Below are positions 46,059 to 47,430 of a DNA stretch of 47,430 nt, in pieces. The stretch comes from a virus. Below the pieces are notes generated by a model, which was not told the DNA's origin, did no database searches, and saw nothing but the letters and a program-made list of their open reading frames with translations. The stretch covers positions 1 to 47,430 of IMG/VR virus record IMGVR_UViG_3300046028_000627. One strand, 5' to 3'. Position 1 is the first letter of the stretch. Every line of letters starts with the position of its first letter. The position numbers were made by a program, and so were the translations under genes.

Positions 46059-47430
46059 ATGTCCGCACTCTCAGTTCAAGTCCCGTTCCCGGTCTTCCAA
46101 GACCGTGATGGGCAGCCTTTAGACAATGGTTATGTGTGGATTGGCACTGCAAATCTGTACCCGATAACTAACCCAGTTGTCGCTTACTTTGATGAAGCAT
46201 TGACGATCATTGCAGCGCAGCCCCTGCGTACGATCAACGGCTACATCTCCAATGCTGGAACGCCTGCTCAAGTCTATGTGGATGGTGTGAGCTTCAGCAT
46301 CTTGGTGCAGGACAGCAAAGGCTCGATGGTTTACAACTTTGCTAACGGGACAGGCCTAAGTCCAGATGCTTGCGGCGTTACATACGACCCACCTTTTACT
46401 GGTAGCGTTTCATATCCAGTGTGTGAAAAACTAGAGCAAACCGTCAGCGTCAAAGACTTTGGAGCTGTAGGTGATGGGATAGCCAATGACACGGCTGCAA
46501 TTCAGGCTGCACTTGACAGTGGTGCTGATGCTGTCTATTTCCCATCTGGAACATACAACATTTCAACCGAGTTATACGTGTCAAGCAACACTGCTATTCA
46601 CGGGGATTCGTTTACGTCAATCGTGGAATCAACCACATCGGATTTTTACTTATTTGAAATTCCAAACGGTTCTAGCAACATTTCATTTAACGGCATTGAT
46701 TTTGTCGGTGCTGCAACTGCCTCACAAGAAAATCCGCAATGGGCTATTTACTCCAGCACGACTGACGCTTCGACCAATGTATCAATTACAGACTGCCGAT
46801 TTCGTTACGTCAACAACGCAGTTGCGTTCGGCAACGGTACTCGCTACCGAGTTCAAAATTGCGTTTTTGAACACATCATAGGCGTTAACCCAGCATCATC
46901 AGGCGGTGCTGGCAATGGTTACGGCGTAGCTAGTTTTGGAGCTTCTGGTGGCTACCACACTGTCTCCAGCAATCAGTTTATCGGAGCAGTAGGTGAGGGT
47001 CGTCATGCTGTGTACTTCACCAACGGCACATCGTATTCTCAAATCACAAACAATAACATTCGGGACTTTAACGAAATACATATTTCTGTCCGCGCAGAAC
47101 TTCCACAGCCTGGCGTTATTGGAAACATCGTCAGCGGCAACACGTGTATTGGTGGAGGTACTTCGTCTACTGCCGAAAGTGGTTGTATTTCTATTTCAGG
47201 AGTGGCTAAATACAATACAATTTCAAACAACATTGTTGGTAATTTTGACAATGATGGAATTGTAATTTCACACCTCAGCCAAGGCGCAAATTGTTTGCGA
47301 AATTACGTCAGCAACAACTACGTGTTTTTGTGCGGGTTATCGGGAATTGTTGTGACAGGTTCACCCCAAACCGATGTTGTTGGAAACAGAGTTTTTAATT
47401 GTTCGCAAAATCCTTCTGGTGTTTCATCTG
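46059..47430 (+). CDS. Tailspike with P22-type head-binding domain (second copy, 3' end cut by the window)
   Basis: About 457 residues to the window edge. Residues 1-110 match the P22 tailspike head-binding domain: SVQVPFPVFQDRDGQPLDNG then YVWIGT, QPLRTINGYISNAGTPAQVY and SFSILVQDSKGSMVYNF. From about 129 (VSVKDFGAVGDGIANDT) a beta-helix begins that is nearly the same as in the first tailspike from its residue 180. The last base (47430) matches 13967 there, and both lie at the same codon position. AGGAG lies 9 nt before ATG 46059. It follows the ejection genes as gene 9 does in P22. Confidence 0.9.
   Translation, partial: MSALSVQVPFPVFQDRDGQPLDNGYVWIGTANLYPITNPVVAYFDEALTIIAAQPLRTINGYISNAGTPAQVYVDGVSFSILVQDSKGSMVYNFANGTGLSPDACGVTYDPPFTGSVSYPVCEKLEQTVSVKDFGAVGDGIANDTAAIQAALDSGADAVYFPSGTYNISTELYVSSNTAIHGDSFTSIVESTTSDFYLFEIPNGSSNISFNGIDFVGAATASQENPQWAIYSSTTDASTNVSITDCRFRYVNNAVAFGNGTRYRVQNCVFEHIIGVNPASSGGAGNGYGVASFGASGGYHTVSSNQFIGAVGEGRHAVYFTNGTSYSQITNNNIRDFNEIHISVRAELPQPGVIGNIVSGNTCIGGGTSSTAESGCISISGVAKYNTISNNIVGNFDNDGIVISHLSQGANCLRNYVSNNYVFLCGLSGIVVTGSPQTDVVGNRVFNCSQNPSGVSS

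Noticed and set aside
1-47430. tRNA or rRNA genes, integrase or attachment site
   Set aside because: I saw no cloverleaf with GTTC(A/G)A-type arm, no rRNA core sequences and no recombinase motifs. I could not run a tRNA search, so a divergent tRNA could be missed.

Overview
The window reads as tailed-phage DNA end to end. It encodes terminases, portals, a coat protein, ejection proteins, tailspikes and a holin/endolysin set, and I see no bacterial housekeeping gene, tRNA, rRNA, CRISPR array, integrase or CI-type repressor. Many small genes resemble those I recall from phages of freshwater Burkholderiales, so a betaproteobacterial host is my guess, not a demonstrated fact.

Left arm (1-7350). 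A ribbon-helix-helix regulator and a Pro/Ala-rich coiled-coil gene run leftward. A primase-polymerase/DUF3987 replication protein (598-3096) runs rightward and ends at a strong terminator. A GC-rich leftward operon of about a dozen tiny genes follows (3241-6672), several joined by near-identical stop-to-start spacers. About 700 bp without genes then carries eleven copies of the palindrome ACCCA-S-TGGGT (S = C or G), one of them on the operon promoter.

Module A (7388-14518): small terminase, large terminase, a small Lys-rich protein, a GroES-like co-chaperonin, a P22-type portal, a DUF5856-like protein, then directly a beta-helix tailspike. No coat, scaffold or tail-completion genes lie between portal and tailspike. 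Two structural-type genes and a lysis cassette follow (14530-17677: coiled-coil/TM protein, 2-TM protein, 3-TM holin, M15 endopeptidase).

Leftward early region (17668-23776): glutaredoxin, winged-helix protein, SSB-like protein, YqaJ exonuclease, ERF annealing protein, DUF932 protein and many small genes, with repeated promoters and hairpin leaders. A divergent control region (23777-23921) separates it from a Cro-like gene.

Module B (23922-47430, rightward): Cro-like protein, DUF1376 replication protein with iteron-like repeats, RusA resolvase, HNH nuclease, a ParB-like protein paired with a TET-associated-type glycosyltransferase, then a complete P22-like morphogenesis set. That set is terminases, portal, scaffold, coat, gp4, gp10, a needle-like protein and gp7/gp20/gp16-like ejection proteins, ending in a second tailspike cut off by the window end.

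The two tailspikes share an almost identical beta-helix but have unrelated head-binding domains. The truncated one stops at the position matching 13967, in the same codon phase. Closing module B onto 13968 would give a self-consistent circle of about 33.5 kb. The window may therefore be two phages joined through their common tailspike, by recombination or by assembly. Against that, the ACCCASTGGGT palindrome occurs in both parts. The most interesting biology is the ParB-glycosyltransferase pair (candidate DNA hypermodification), the tailspike adapter swap, the palindrome arrays, and the recurrent hairpin/U-tract/AGGAG leaders.
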